Of a stretch of 34,936 nt of DNA, positions 7,113 through 15,540 are shown piece after piece. How positions within the stretch are numbered: the first letter of the stretch is position 1; each line of letters opens with the position of its first letter. Made by a program: the position numbers and the translations under genes. Under the pieces are notes generated by a model. That model was not told the DNA's origin. It made no database searches and saw only the letters and a list, made by a program, of their open reading frames with translations. This DNA is from Caldilineaceae bacterium SB0662_bin_25 (GTDB taxonomy: Bacteria; Chloroflexota; Anaerolineae; Caldilineales; Caldilineaceae): the NCBI GenBank assembly GCA_009840225.1, contig VXOE01000384.1, positions 1-34,936 of the forward strand, read 5' to 3'.

Positions 7113-9818
7113 TTACATCATAGAGACCGGGTCGATGTCGATGCGCCAGCCGAAAGGGATGTCGATGCCTTGCAGGAATGCCGAGGGATCCGCCGCCCGA
7201 ACAATGATCTGCCATCGATAGTAGCCGCGGTAGCGCGCATAAGGTGCAGGGGCGGGGCCCAGCAGGTCGACACCTTCGCCCCAGATACCCATCTCCTCGG
7301 CGCGTTGCTCTAACTTCCTCATCATCCGGTTAGTCTGACCTTCGACCGTTTCAAGTTTCTTGTGCCAGAAGATCAACCGGGCCAGCCTGCTCACCGGTGG
7401 GTAGTGCTGCTCGCGTCGGAATTCCATTTCCCGCTGGTAAAAGGCGTGGTAGTCGTGACCGGCCGCTGCCTGCAGCGCGTAATGCTGGGGCGTGTAGCTC
7501 TGGAAGATGACCCGACCACCTCTGCGGCTGCGACCGGCGCGTCCTGCCACTTGTGTCAATAGCTGGAATGTACGTTCCGGGCCGCGGAAGTCCGGCAGAT
7601 AGAGACCCACGTCTGCGGCGACGACGCCGACCAGTGTGACGAGCGGCAGGTCCAGCCCTTTGGCGATCATCTGTGTACCGATAAGTACGTCGGCCTCGTG
7701 GGAGGCAAATCGATCGAGGATCTTTTCGTGGCTGTCCTTGCGACCGGTGGTATCGCGGTCCCAGCGCAGGAGGCGCGCGCGCGGGGCGATTTGGCTGACC
7801 AGTTCTTCTATGCGCTGCGTTCCGGTGCCGAAGAACCGAATGCGATGACTGCGGCAGGCCGGGCAGTGTTCGGGAATCGGTTCGCGACCGTTGCAGCGGT
7901 GACAGATGAGCTGGGCAGCACGTTCGTGGAAAGTGAGGGGCGTTTCGCAGCGGGCGCATTCGGCGACAAATCCGCAGTCGCGGCACATTACAAATGAGTG
8001 CGTGCCGCGGCGGTTCAGGAAGAGGATGGCCTGTTCCCCAGCGTCGAGAACTGCGTGCAGCTCGGACTGAAGACTGCGGCTGAAGATGCTCCGGTTGCCG
8101 GCGCGCAACTCCTGGCGCATGTCCACGATTTCAACGGGAGGCAGTGCGGCGTATGCAGGAGGTCCAGCCTTTTCCTGCGGGCGGGCATCATCCAGTTCGC
8201 CATGGCCCACAACCCTGTCGGGCATTTCAAGCAGCTGCAGCCTGTCCTGTTGCGCGGCATGGTAAGAGTCCAAAGACGGCGTGGCAGTTCCGAAGATCAG
8301 GGCGCTGCCGGTTGCTTCTGCCAGTTGGATGGCAACTGTGCGTGCATCGTAGAAGACGGTAAAGCTGCCCCACTCGTCAGTGTCCTGCTTGTAAGTGGAC
8401 TCGTGTTCTTCGTCGACCACGATGAGACCGAGGCGGTGCAAGGGAGAGAAAAGAGCGCTGCGGGCGCCGACAATGACATCGATCTGGCCGTCCCGTGCCC
8501 TGCGCCAGACATCGTAGCGCTGGCTGGCGTTCAGCCCAGAGTGAATTACCGAAACCCGATCTGGAAAGCGGCCGGCGAAGCGAGCAACGGTCTGTGGTGT
8601 GAGTGCAATCTCAGGTACGAGGACGATGGCCTGGCGATTGCGTGATAGTGTTTCGGCGATTGCACGCAGGTAAATTTCGGTCTTGCCGCTGCCAGTTGCA
8701 CCGTGGAGAAGGAAGGTCCCACTCCGAAGAGACGCCTTCACAGGCCCTTCTGCCTCCGAGCACCGATTCAAGGGTTCGTCTTGCGTAGAGGGGAAGCAGG
8801 TCCTGCTGATTTCATCCCAGACCTTCTGCTGTTGGTCGGTCAGTCCGGGGGGATCTGTCCTTGGATAGATACGGCCGCCGAGAGGGTCCCGGTAACGCAC
8901 TTTCTGTTCGAGCCGGATCAGTCCGGCGTCCCTCAATTTGCGCAACATTGCAAGATCGGTATCTACCGTCTTGTAAAGGTCGGTCTTCCAGACGGGAGTA
9001 GTGGCCTCAGCAAGGTACTTCAAGACCGGCTCGTATCTTGACGTACCCCTCATCCTCAGGATGGCATCTTCTGCGGCCGAACGCGACTGCGCAAGAGTCA
9101 CACAGTCGTCTGTAACGCGTACTAGCCCCTTTTCCTCCAAAAAAGGAATAAAGTCTTCCGGCGGAAATTCGCAGGCAACTGTCAGTTCATCCAAGGTCAA
9201 TTTGAACGACGGTGAATCCAGTAGTACCGCCAGGATGTGATCCTGTTTCCTCGTCCGTCCAAGTTTGAACAGATTTGTGCGAACAGACATTGGATCGATA
9301 AGCAACTCAACCTGTTCCTCCCGTTTGGTACGGACTCTGGTAGCCGCGCCGCTCTTGCTGAGCAGGCCAGGCGTCAGGAAGAGCTTCACGGCTTCCGAGA
9401 TTGGCGCCGCGTAGTAGTCGGCAATCCAGAATGCCATGGTCAGCTGGGCCGGGTTCAGGACGGGTTGCGGACGGGCGAGTCGAACGATCGCTTTGGTCTC
9501 GACGGGAGACGAGGTCGCAGGCCCTACAACGATTCCCTGAACTTCCTGCGGGCCAAAGGGGGCCCATACCAGGTGCCCCGGCTCTACCTGACCTTTCAGG
9601 TTGGAAGGCAGATGATAGTGGAAGGTCTGAAAACGCGCCGCCCCGCCGGTACGTTGGTGAACCGAGTCCGGCCCTGGGAGATTGAGGGAGAGATTCAGTG
9701 CGCCATCTCCATCGACGCCACCCAAGTCACTGCCTGGCGGCGGAACGTCATTTTGCCTGAATGAACGGCGGATGGGGATGAATATGATTACTTCAACTAG
9801 GCTCTTCTCGACTGACAC
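7113..9818 (-). CDS. priA: Primosomal replication restart helicase PriA
   Basis: A 3'-5' superfamily-2 DNA helicase that reloads the replisome at stalled forks. In order: an N-terminal DNA-binding domain (VEPGHLVWAPFG, near residue 80), the ATPase core with Walker A GATGSGKTEIYL and Walker B DEEHESTYKQ, and then two zinc-binding Cys clusters (CRDCGFVAECARC and CHRCNGREPIPEHCPAC). The later helicase motifs are GTQMIAKGLDLP and QVAGRAGR. The track's 934-aa ORF begins too early. GTG 9818 is preferred because AGAGGGA lies upstream at good spacing, giving 901 aa. About 50 residues before the usual PriA N-terminus (LNLSLNLPG) remain even so, and their start is less certain. The gene follows the membrane-protein gene by 184 bp on the same strand. 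Confidence 0.94.
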   Translation of the reverse strand: MSVEKSLVEVIIFIPIRRSFRQNDVPPPGSDLGGVDGDGALNLSLNLPGPDSVHQRTGGAARFQTFHYHLPSNLKGQVEPGHLVWAPFGPQEVQGIVVGPATSSPVETKAIVRLARPQPVLNPAQLTMAFWIADYYAAPISEAVKLFLTPGLLSKSGAATRVRTKREEQVELLIDPMSVRTNLFKLGRTRKQDHILAVLLDSPSFKLTLDELTVACEFPPEDFIPFLEEKGLVRVTDDCVTLAQSRSAAEDAILRMRGTSRYEPVLKYLAEATTPVWKTDLYKTVDTDLAMLRKLRDAGLIRLEQKVRYRDPLGGRIYPRTDPPGLTDQQQKVWDEISRTCFPSTQDEPLNRCSEAEGPVKASLRSGTFLLHGATGSGKTEIYLRAIAETLSRNRQAIVLVPEIALTPQTVARFAGRFPDRVSVIHSGLNASQRYDVWRRARDGQIDVIVGARSALFSPLHRLGLIVVDEEHESTYKQDTDEWGSFTVFYDARTVAIQLAEATGSALIFGTATPSLDSYHAAQQDRLQLLEMPDRVVGHGELDDARPQEKAGPPAYAALPPVEIVDMRQELRAGNRSIFSRSLQSELHAVLDAGEQAILFLNRRGTHSFVMCRDCGFVAECARCETPLTFHERAAQLICHRCNGREPIPEHCPACRSHRIRFFGTGTQRIEELVSQIAPRARLLRWDRDTTGRKDSHEKILDRFASHEADVLIGTQMIAKGLDLPLVTLVGVVAADVGLYLPDFRGPERTFQLLTQVAGRAGRSRRGGRVIFQSYTPQHYALQAAAGHDYHAFYQREMEFRREQHYPPVSRLARLIFWHKKLETVEGQTNRMMRKLEQRAEEMGIWGEGVDLLGPAPAPYARYRGYYRWQIIVRAADPSAFLQGIDIPFGWRIDIDPVSMM

Positions 9819-10002
9819 AGGATGTCCCTCTGAACAGTATGGCTCATATGTTCCGTCTAACCCAAGGGAATTGTAACCCCGGTGCGGCGCGGCCGCCAAG
9901 GGCGCGGTCCTCCCCACGGCAACCGATTCAATGATGGGGTTTTCCTGCGTCGCAACAAGGGCTACAGGAGAGCGAGGTTAGAGACGGCCTTGCCTTCGGG
10001 CA

Positions 10003-11418
10003 TTACCAACGGCGACGGCGCTGAAAGGTTAGAAGCAGTGTGACGCGGAAGATTCCGGCGTAGACGTACACTTGCCAGAGCCCGACAGGAAGGGCCAGGG
10101 CAGCAGGCAGGTAAGCGGTGACGGGGTGTCCGATTATGGAGGCATTTAGCGAGTTGAAGAGGACGGCCAGAAGGCCGTAGCAGACCAGCCCGAGAACAAC
10201 GCCCATCAGCGGTTGGATCGTTGAGCGCAAAATGTATTGGCGGTCGAACTCCTCATGCACTCGCATTCGCTCAAAGAGAAACGATACGGTGCCCAGCCAC
10301 CCGCCGATCCCGCCGCTTGCCACCGTCCACAGCAGCGAATAGTAGTGAGACGTGTTCCATCCTGTGCTGGATGAGATCACCAGGATTATTTCATTGACAT
10401 CGAGCGGATAGAGATAGAGGGCGGCGCCAAGTCCGCCCAAGGCGGCCAACCAGAGTATGAGGAGACCGAACGTGCGCAGTGCGATGCCGCGTGAACGACT
10501 GCGGCTGGACTTGGCGCGTTCGATTATCTGCCTGGCCTGTTGAATATTGTACTGAGCCCGCTCGATACGGTGGGGCTGGCCGGCTATGATCTCCCTGGCC
10601 TCACGCAAAAGGGACAGGGCATGGCCCGTGTTTTCGCGCCGCGTTTCCCGAAACCGTTCGATTGCTTCGTAGAGGCTGGTGATTTCTTCTTCAATCAGTT
10701 GCGCGTCGGACGAGAGAGATTCGGGCGCCACCTGGAACTGTAGCCATTCGGGCGGGGGCGCTACCGTTACGGGATTGTCCAGAAGCGATTCCGATTGCGT
10801 CCGAGTATTTTGAATTGGAAATTGCGGCTCTTGTGGCCTTGTCTGGTCTGCTGGACCCTGGCCCGACTGTATATGGGGCAGGTCTTCCCCGTCGGACTGA
10901 TCGACTTTGCGGGGAGACTGGTAGAGGAATCCCTGTCTGGAAAACGTTCCAGAGGTGGGCTCTGTATCTTGCCGGATAGAGGGTTGGGACCACTGGCGCG
11001 ATTCCGCGGCGGGATCAGGGGAGCCGGATGTGGCCGAACCTGGGACGGATGCATCCGGCACCGCCGCATCGCTTTGAATCTGGTCAGGTGTCGGGGCGTT
11101 TTCCAGTCCGGGCTGCACTGTCTGGCCGGAATGCAAAATCGGTTCTTGCTGGTCCTCGGCTTCTCTTGTTGGCGCCGACGCGATGCCTTCCGTAGAGTCG
11201 CGAGTTGAGTCGGAGTCCGTGCTTGCGGCCATCTGCTCAAGGAGAAACTCGGCGCGTTGACGCAGCGCGGCCAACTGTGCCGCCGATTCTTCGAGCATTT
11301 GAAGGGAAGACAACTCTTCCCGCGCCAAGTCGATCGGACCTGGACCCGCCCTACTTTCTTCGGTCGGATTTGGGTTGCCGTCCGAAGATGCAGAGGCGTT
11401 TTCAGATTCGGAATTCAA
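10003..11418 (-). CDS. Hypothetical membrane protein with disordered N-terminus and coiled coil
   Basis: A 471-aa protein without a recognised domain. Residues 1-230 are low in complexity (Ser, Gln, Pro, Glu and Asp rich) and probably disordered. Residues about 240-310 form a likely helical or coiled-coil segment (LIEEEITSLYEAIERF, YNIQQARQIIERAK) followed by SRSRSRG. The last 160 residues contain about four hydrophobic helices, beginning FGLLILWLAALGGLGAALYLY and ending before a basic RRRRW tail. It looks like a cytoplasmic scaffold anchored in the membrane. The start is a TTG with no clear ribosome site, so the N-terminus is uncertain. It lies upstream of priA on the same strand. Confidence 0.7.
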   Translation of the reverse strand: MNSESENASASSDGNPNPTEESRAGPGPIDLAREELSSLQMLEESAAQLAALRQRAEFLLEQMAASTDSDSTRDSTEGIASAPTREAEDQQEPILHSGQTVQPGLENAPTPDQIQSDAAVPDASVPGSATSGSPDPAAESRQWSQPSIRQDTEPTSGTFSRQGFLYQSPRKVDQSDGEDLPHIQSGQGPADQTRPQEPQFPIQNTRTQSESLLDNPVTVAPPPEWLQFQVAPESLSSDAQLIEEEITSLYEAIERFRETRRENTGHALSLLREAREIIAGQPHRIERAQYNIQQARQIIERAKSSRSRSRGIALRTFGLLILWLAALGGLGAALYLYPLDVNEIILVISSSTGWNTSHYYSLLWTVASGGIGGWLGTVSFLFERMRVHEEFDRQYILRSTIQPLMGVVLGLVCYGLLAVLFNSLNASIIGHPVTAYLPAALALPVGLWQVYVYAGIFRVTLLLTFQRRRRW

Positions 11419-12284
11419 AATAAGCTACAGTTCATTTGCAACGCCAAATGCCCGGAGGCGGCACCGGTTTGACGGAATCCCCACCGCCCAACAGTGATCA
11501 GAGGACTGTCTAGTACTATATCATACGGTATAATTCAGCGAAAAAGGCTGCCTCTGAATTCCAGTGAGGGCCCGCGAACCGTTCAACTGAGAAAGGCGGC
11601 TTCGGGTGAGCGCTCTGCAGTCTGAGATCTGGTAAGATAGTGATTTGGGACACTTTCCGAAGAACTGACCTTTCTGGCCTGGCATGACGTTACTTGGGCT
11701 ACGCCTGCTCACTCCTCCCTGATTCTTTCACATCGCTCAGAATCGGGGGGGTTAGATTTCAGGGTTGACTGTAGCCAGGCCAACGTGCTTTCTGAGAGGC
11801 GAAATGCAATTGGGGAAGCAATTGAGCCGTCACCGGTGCGCGCGCAAAGGTTGAGCACTGCGGCGGGCACTGTGAAAAGCACTTCATGCGAGGAATCCGA
11901 ATCCAGTTTTTCTTGAAGTCCTGAGTTCATGGATGGTTGACGAAAGGGTGGCATAGGGGTGAAGCTCAGTATGAGACGTGAGAAACAGGTCGCTGGATTC
12001 ACACTTTCTATCTCTCCAAGACGGGTCTCTAGTACGTGAGGGCGTGTTGCGGAGGCCCAGAGGAAGTCCAAATGACCGGCCACCTGCATCTGCAGCGGCC
12101 AGTGGCCCGAATTCGCGGCAACAGATTCAGGAGAGAAGTGAAAAGGGGAAGTGAAGACAGGATCTCATTGCGACTAGCTGCATTTCACGCATCGTCCAAC
12201 ATGGGGTGGGCGCAGCGGGAAGGGAGCCAACGCGAGGTAGGAAAGGGATAGCGAAAACGCGGAGTAACGAAATTGGCGCTAGAT
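11419..12284. other. Long non-coding stretch before rpmH
   Basis: About 870 bases separate the minus-strand membrane-protein gene from the rpmH promoter. The longest frame (11709-12089, minus, 126 aa) has no ribosome site, no recognisable domain and mixed codon use, so I do not call it. No perfect DnaA box (TTWTNCACA) was found. One-mismatch candidates are TCTTTCACA at 11724 and TGTGAAAAG (reverse) at 11871. In many bacteria dnaA and the origin lie next to rpmH, and here that place is empty of genes. An isolated TATAAT occurs at 11529 without a convincing -35 partner. Confidence 0.5.
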
Positions 12285-12314
12285 TTGACAGTCACAGTGA
12301 ATGCCGCGTATAAT
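12285..12314 (+). promoter_or_regulatory. Consensus sigma-70-type promoter of the rpmH operon
   Basis: TTGACA (12285-12290) and TATAAT (12309-12314) are both perfect consensus hexamers separated by 18 bases. They lie 46 bases before the rpmH start codon, which has its own GGAGAGGG ribosome site. This is the best promoter match I found in the window and fits a highly expressed ribosomal-protein gene. Confidence 0.82.
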
Positions 12315-12360
12315 TGACTATTGGTAGTCATTCTGAATTGTTCATTTGGAGAGGGAAAAG

Positions 12361-12525
12361 ATGCCGAAACGAACCTGGCAACCGAAGGTTCGCAAGCGGT
12401 TGCGCACACACGGCTTTCGCAAACGAATGAGTAAGCCCGGCGGACGCAATGTGTTGAAGCGCCGCCGACTTAAGCGGAGGACAGAACTTTCAGTCCAGCT
12501 TTCAACGCGTAAGAGAACATTCTGA
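12361..12525 (+). CDS. rpmH: 50S ribosomal protein L34
   Basis: A 54-aa very basic protein, too short for the ORF track. It begins [19 protein letters not shown] and continues [22 protein letters not shown], matching the L34 pattern KRTxQP...THGFxxRMxxxGGRxVLxRRRxKxR. L34 is a small protein of the large ribosomal subunit. The family is usually 44-46 aa. This one has an extra residue after Met and a C-terminal extension, [11 protein letters not shown]. The start is supported by GGAGAGGG and by the consensus promoter just upstream. It opens the rpmH-rnpA-yidD-yidC-jag run. dnaA, often next to rpmH, is absent. Confidence 0.95.
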   Translation: MPKRTWQPKVRKRLRTHGFRKRMSKPGGRNVLKRRRLKRRTELSVQLSTRKRTF

Positions 12526-12685
12526 CAGCGCGCCCCTAAAACTGCTGCGTGACTGGCAGCGCATCGTCGGTACGAGAGTGGATGAGCAGGAAGGTGTGGG
12601 ACATCCTCAACGAAGTGCGAAGCTCGTTCGCTCACATGGCTTCGCTTACAGCCAGCAATTGTGTGTTTGCTGAATCTTTCGGACC

Positions 12686-13069
12686 TTGAGCGGCGTGAGA
12701 CGACGCTTCCGAGTACGGGAAAACAGCCGGTTCCAGGAGATTCGCCGCAAAGGCAGATCGTATAGTAGCCGTTTTGCCGTATTGTGCATTCTCGAGAATC
12801 GCCTTCCTTACAGCCGTTTCGGTTTTTCCGTGAGCCGCCGGATTGGAAATGCGGTCCTGCGAAACCGCGTGAAGAGGCGAATGCGAGAATCGGTGCGGTT
12901 ACACATGGACCAGATTCAACCTGGTTGGGACTGTGTCGTGATTGCCCGAACACCGATTCGAAAGGCTACGTACGGTCAGATTGACGACACCTTTTCCCGA
13001 CTCTTTGCGCGTGCAGCGCTCTTGGTCTCTGAACTGGGCCGAAACGAGGCTAAGGCCTGGGAGGGCTGA
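12686..13069 (+). CDS. rnpA: Ribonuclease P protein component
   Basis: The protein subunit of RNase P, which binds the catalytic RNA and helps cleave 5' leaders from pre-tRNA. The 127-aa product has the expected basic N-terminal segment (RRRFRVRENSRFQEIRRKG), the GFSVSRRIGNAV stretch, and the diagnostic RNR motif (RNRVKRRMRE). An in-frame TGA lies 15 bases before TTG 12686, so the start must be this TTG or GTG 12695, which would give MRRRFRVREN. Neither has a clear ribosome site. The 160-bp gap after rpmH is long for this gene pair. yidD begins four bases after the stop. Confidence 0.93.
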   Translation: MSGVRRRFRVRENSRFQEIRRKGRSYSSRFAVLCILENRLPYSRFGFSVSRRIGNAVLRNRVKRRMRESVRLHMDQIQPGWDCVVIARTPIRKATYGQIDDTFSRLFARAALLVSELGRNEAKAWEG

Positions 13070-13072
13070 GTT

Positions 13073-13282
13073 GTGCGCGCTGTCCTGCTGCTTCTGATCA
13101 GTCTCTATCAGAGAGGCATCTCGCCTCTCATGGGAAGCAATTGCCGCTTCTTTCCGACTTGCTCACAGTACACTTACGAGGCGGTGGAGAGATACGGGGT
13201 GGCTCAAGGGACATGGATGGGTTTGCGGCGCATCTGCCGTTGCCATCCATGGAATCCCGGAGGTTTTGACCCTGTTCCTTGA
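13073..13282 (+). CDS. yidD: Membrane protein insertion efficiency factor YidD
   Basis: A 69-aa protein with the whole YidD signature: an amphipathic start ([17 protein letters not shown]), then [20 protein letters not shown] with its conserved cysteines, and [17 protein letters not shown] at the C-terminus. YidD is a small inner-face protein that assists the YidC insertase. The start is GTG 13073, four bases after the rnpA stop, so translation is probably coupled. The stop codon lies within a TTGACA-GGTAT-TGTCAA hairpin (13279-13295). The conserved order rnpA-yidD-yidC supports the call. Confidence 0.93.
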   Translation: MRAVLLLLISLYQRGISPLMGSNCRFFPTCSQYTYEAVERYGVAQGTWMGLRRICRCHPWNPGGFDPVP

Positions 13283-13535
13283 CAGGTATTGTCAAACTCA
13301 CCTGTTTTCGTCGCATTCACTTTAAGTTACCCCATGTCGAGCGTTGAAAGGCGGATTGCCGGGTCGCAGACCTTTTGCTTGATACATTTCGACAGAGGGT
13401 CAAGGGATAAGGATGACTCATACAGGTGATGCGGTCGGACAACTCGAGGTTGAGGAACGACCAAAGCAGCAAAGGTCGTGAATTTGGCCGGCCCTGCCCG
13501 CGCCTGTGTTTGGTGCGGCGATTAGGAGAAATACT

Positions 13536-14537
13536 GTGAATCGCAGAAGGATTCTTTGGCTGTTGATCCTGGTATCGGCGGCGCTTCTACTTGGCGGTTG
13601 CGGCGTACCGCGCGAAGGCGTGGTGGACTGGAACACGGCCGAGGCAGATGGATGGTGGCAGGTCGTCATCGTTTTCCCTCTGGCAAAGTCTCTAATCTGG
13701 CTGAATACAAGCCTGGTAAACTGGGATATCCCCTACAGCTGGGGCTTTGCGATCATCCTGTTCACGATAATAATAAAGATGATCACGTTCCCCTTGACGA
13801 TGATCCAGATAAGGAGTATGCAGGCGCAGAAGAGCCTGCAGCCTCAACTTCAGGAGCTCCAGAAGAAGTACGGAAAGAACCGCGACAAGATGGCGCAGGA
13901 GCAAATGAAGCTATATCGGGAGGCAGGGGTTAACCCACTCAGCGGCTGCTTGCCAATGGTCGTACAGATGCCGGTCCTGTTTGGGCTGTATTCGGCTCTG
14001 GTGGCGTTGGGTCCTGCCTTGACGGATGCTCGCTTCTTCTGGATTCCCGATCTTGGCTTTCCAGAATTCACGCGCGGGCTTGCCTGGATCCCCGAAAAAT
14101 TCAATGAGGGCGAGTATCTGCTTCTGCTGGCCTACCTTGTCTTACCGGCCTTGCTCATGATCAGCCAGGTCTACATGCAGAGGATGACGACAGCGACCAC
14201 GCCGACCGGCAGCGAAGGTCAGGCCGGAATGATGAAGCAGATGACAACGATCATGACCTTAATGTTCGGCTTCTTCACATTGCAGGTGCCGGCAGGTCTG
14301 TCGTTGTACTGGGTGACGAGCAACCTGTTGCAGTTGGGACAAACATACATTGCCAACTATGTGAGCGGTGTAAATAACCCGATCGCCCCGGCGGCGCCGC
14401 AGGCCTTGACGGCCACGGCTGGTGCTGGTTCTTCTGACGGAGGTTCGACAGTTGCCCCTGCTGCAGAAGTAAAGGAACCCCAACGCAAGAGGACGCCTCA
14501 TCGTCGACGGAACCGGCGCAATCGAAAGAGAAGATAA
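13536..14537 (+). CDS. yidC: Membrane protein insertase YidC/Oxa1 family
   Basis: YidC inserts and folds membrane proteins, with or without SecYEG. GTG 13536 is preferred over the track start 13506 because AGGAGA lies six bases before it, giving 333 aa. The N-terminus NRRRILWLLILVSAALLLGGC is a lipoprotein signal with lipobox LGGC, as in Gram-positive-type YidC without the large periplasmic domain. The core follows: FTIIIKMITFPLTMIQIRSM with the groove Arg, a cytoplasmic coiled-coil hairpin (LQPQLQELQKKYGKNRDKM), GCLPMVVQMPVLFGLYSAL, and later FTLQVPAGLSLYWVTSNLL. The very basic tail, ending RRRNRRNRKRR, may bind ribosomes. jag starts one base after the stop. Confidence 0.95.
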   Translation: MNRRRILWLLILVSAALLLGGCGVPREGVVDWNTAEADGWWQVVIVFPLAKSLIWLNTSLVNWDIPYSWGFAIILFTIIIKMITFPLTMIQIRSMQAQKSLQPQLQELQKKYGKNRDKMAQEQMKLYREAGVNPLSGCLPMVVQMPVLFGLYSALVALGPALTDARFFWIPDLGFPEFTRGLAWIPEKFNEGEYLLLLAYLVLPALLMISQVYMQRMTTATTPTGSEGQAGMMKQMTTIMTLMFGFFTLQVPAGLSLYWVTSNLLQLGQTYIANYVSGVNNPIAPAAPQALTATAGAGSSDGGSTVAPAAEVKEPQRKRTPHRRRNRRNRKRR

Positions 14538-14538
14538 G

Positions 14539-15393
14539 ATGAATGAAGGTCAGAGCTACGAGTACAGGGCAAAGACCGTCGAGGCGGCCGTCAATGAGGG
14601 ATTGCGCCAACTGGGAGTTTCCCGGGATGACATCGAAATTGAAGTGATCGACGAGGGGAGTCGCGGAATCCTGGGAATTGGCGCCTCCGATGCACACGTT
14701 CGTCTGACTCGCAGAGTTGAGGACTTACCTTTGGCAGCTCAGGCCGAGGAAGCCAGTACTGTTTCAGAACTTACTGCGAGCGTAGCAGAAACAGTGCCTG
14801 AGTACGAGACCCCCGGCGAACTCGAGTCAACGACAGCGGATGACCCTGGGCCAGTCGAAGACGACGTCGCGCCGATCTCGGCTGCTGACTCGGATTCTGC
14901 CGCGAATGTTGAAGAGGATGAAGGCGACGCGGAACTGGAGGACCTCGCGTTCGATCTGCTGAACCAGATGTTGGTGCATTTGGGCATCGAAGCTGAAATC
15001 GAGGTTTCCTGGCAGGACAATCCGGAGGACAGTGACCGGGCACTCTGCCTGAATGTTGTCGGGGAGGAGTCGGGCGTCCTCATCGGTCGCAACGGCGAGA
15101 CTCTGGCGAGCATGCAGTACCTGATTAGGCTCATGGTCAACCAGGAGATTCATAGCTGGAAAAACATCATTGTCGACATTGACGGGTACAAACAGAGAAG
15201 AGCTGAGCAGCTCAGCCAGTTGGCCCACCGCCTCGCTGACCAGGTCGTCGCTTCAGGTAGACCTGCATCTTTGGAACCGATGCCGGCAAGTGAGCGCCGC
15301 CTCGTCCACATTGCGTTACGCGACCACGAGCACGTCTATACCTCAAGCACCGGAGAGGACACGCGGCGCAAGGTCCAGATCTTGCTCAAGTGA
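14539..15393 (+). CDS. jag: Jag/KhpB RNA-binding protein (Jag-N, KH, R3H)
   Basis: A 284-aa protein with three parts. Residues 1-60 form the Jag-N domain (AKTVEAAVNEGLRQLG ... GSRGILGIG). Residues about 60-130 are a long acidic, Glu/Asp/Ser/Ala-rich linker. Residues about 135-284 hold a KH domain with the loop GVLIGRNGETLASMQYL and a C-terminal R3H domain (RRAEQLSQLAHRLADQV, RRLVHIALRDHEHV). KhpB/Jag proteins bind RNA and affect cell elongation and division, usually with a KhpA partner, which is not in this window. The gene starts one base after the yidC stop, the standard arrangement. The acidic linker is longer than in many homologues. Confidence 0.92.
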   Translation: MNEGQSYEYRAKTVEAAVNEGLRQLGVSRDDIEIEVIDEGSRGILGIGASDAHVRLTRRVEDLPLAAQAEEASTVSELTASVAETVPEYETPGELESTTADDPGPVEDDVAPISAADSDSAANVEEDEGDAELEDLAFDLLNQMLVHLGIEAEIEVSWQDNPEDSDRALCLNVVGEESGVLIGRNGETLASMQYLIRLMVNQEIHSWKNIIVDIDGYKQRRAEQLSQLAHRLADQVVASGRPASLEPMPASERRLVHIALRDHEHVYTSSTGEDTRRKVQILLK

Positions 15394-15540
15394 TTGAGGC
15401 AAACCCTCCGTTCACTTGTTGAACTGTTGCATCGTGGAGCAGCTTTTCAGGGACGGTCTCTTGCCAGAGCGATCAGGCTTCGGCCGACCGCAAACCACCC
15501 AAGTCAGGTGTACCAGTCGCAAACTGCTCACGAACTGTCC

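Noticed and set aside
11724-12003. DnaA-box-like words (TCTTTCACA, TGTGAAAAG, GGATTCACA)
   Set aside because: Each has one or two mismatches to TTWTNCACA, and such words are expected by chance over this length; not enough to call an origin.
12060-12075. RNase P RNA-like word GAGGAAGTCC
   Set aside because: The conserved motif is GAGGAAAGTCC followed by a GGGC-type stem; here one A is missing and no matching 3' ACAGAA region was found.
11709-12089. 126-aa minus-strand ORF in the non-coding stretch before rpmH
   Set aside because: No ribosome site, mixed codon use and no domain. Kept only as a remark in the intergenic entry.
12342-12953. 203-aa minus-strand ORF across rpmH and rnpA
   Set aside because: It is antisense to two certain genes.
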